The translations under genes and the position numbers were made by a program. The notes beneath the pieces were generated by a model, which saw only the letters and a program-made list of their open reading frames with translations, did no database searches and was not told the DNA's origin. Shown here one piece after another: positions 5,171 to 5,760 of a stretch of 5,760 nucleotides of DNA. Positions within the stretch are counted from its first letter, which is position 1. Every line of letters starts with the position of its first letter. Where the stretch lies: positions 1 through 5,760 of the forward strand of contig WRDJ01000056.1 in the NCBI GenBank assembly GCA_009783495.1, given 5' to 3'. This DNA comes from Clostridiales bacterium. Its GTDB lineage: Bacteria > Bacillota > Dehalobacteriia > UBA4068.

Positions 5171-5731
5171 TTAGCTTTTAATCAGGGCCAAGGCTTCGGC
5201 CCTGCTGGTCTGCCGCGTTTCCAGGATGCCCCTCACCGCGGAGGTGATGGTGATGGAGCCGGGTTTTTCCACCCCGCGCATGGTCATGCACATATGCTCG
5301 GCTTCGATGATGACCAGAACACCGTGCGGCTTGAGCGTTTTCATAATGGCGTCGGCCACCTGCGAAGTCAGTCTTTCCTGCAGCTGCAGCCTCTTGGCAT
5401 AACCCTCCACCACGCGCGCCACCTTGGAAAGGCCGGTGATCACGCCGTCTTTGGGGATATAGGCTACGTGCGCCTTGCCTACAAAGGGCATCAGATGATG
5501 CTCGCAGAGGGAATAAAGCGGGATGTTCTTGATGATGACCATTTCGCCGTGCTTATCCTCGGTGAATTGCGTGACCAGATGCTCTTTCGGGTCTTCGGCG
5601 ATGCCGGCCAACACCTCCTCATACATGTCGGCCACTCTTCCCGGCGTATCCAGCAGGCCCTCCCGCTGCGGGTTCTCCCCGACGGCCTCAAGGATCATCC
5701 TGACGGCGCGGGCGATTTTCTCTTTATCCAT
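5171..5731 (-). CDS. folE: GTP cyclohydrolase I (type IA)
   Basis: This enzyme converts GTP to 7,8-dihydroneopterin triphosphate plus formate, the first step of folate synthesis and a source of precursors for queuosine-type deazapurines. The 186-residue protein matches the short bacterial FolE length. The zinc ligands are visible: Cys76 and His79 in LCEHHLMPF, and Cys148 in [12 protein letters not shown], with His146 at the position of the catalytic histidine. The [14 protein letters not shown] segment near 26-39 and the [23 protein letters not shown] segment from residue 100 are family hallmarks, the second contributing substrate and oligomer contacts. The start is the ATG at 5729-5731 with AAGGAGA five bases upstream. 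A GATAAT sequence at 5755-5760 on the same strand could be a -10 element, but any -35 would lie outside the window. It is followed by lepB. Confidence 0.98.
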   Translation of the reverse strand: MDKEKIARAVRMILEAVGENPQREGLLDTPGRVADMYEEVLAGIAEDPKEHLVTQFTEDKHGEMVIIKNIPLYSLCEHHLMPFVGKAHVAYIPKDGVITGLSKVARVVEGYAKRLQLQERLTSQVADAIMKTLKPHGVLVIIEAEHMCMTMRGVEKPGSITITSAVRGILETRQTSRAEALALIKS

Positions 5732-5760
5732 GTTGTCTCCTTAAAAACCGTGTTATTATC

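Overview
The window is ordinary bacterial chromosome carrying conserved housekeeping genes plus one signalling cassette and a set of short non-coding repeats. The gene content (Obg GTPase, ribosomal proteins L21 and L27, an ECF sigma factor with a membrane anti-sigma protein, a short Gram-positive-type signal peptidase I, and type I GTP cyclohydrolase), the strong GGAGG-type ribosome sites and the TTGACA/TATAAT-like promoters suggest a moderately GC-rich member of the Bacillota, perhaps Clostridia or Negativicutes. This placement is an inference and the genus cannot be read from the window.

Left part, minus strand (transcribed right to left): rplU (L21) has a strong promoter and a GC-rich leader of about 90 nt. 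It is followed by rpmA (L27), with a 292-nt gap filled by a repeat element and no prp protease gene. A perfect-stem terminator ends this unit. After it comes a second sigma70-type promoter with a leader of about 300 nt, which contains another repeat copy, and then obg/cgtA. Just after obg lies a small AT-rich gene for a cysteine-rich protein of unknown function. A third, shorter repeat copy lies at the left edge of the window.

Middle, plus strand: an ECF-family sigma factor gene overlaps a gene for a single-pass membrane protein with an extracytoplasmic coiled coil and a DUF4367-like C-terminal domain, almost certainly its anti-sigma factor. The natural reading frame of this second gene has no ATG, GTG or TTG near its ribosome site. 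It appears to start at an ATT codon, and many gene finders would truncate it to a TTG start inside the membrane segment.

Right part, minus strand: folE is followed after 22 nt by lepB. A hairpin terminator sits between the convergent lepB and anti-sigma genes and can serve both.

I saw no CRISPR array, insertion sequence, tRNA or rRNA, and no clear sign of a new multi-gene defence or mobile system. The most unusual points are the ATT-initiated anti-sigma gene and the family of internally deleted repeats, two copies of which carry a hairpin next to a promoter-like TGATATAAT/TGATATAAC sequence pointing into rpmA or obg.
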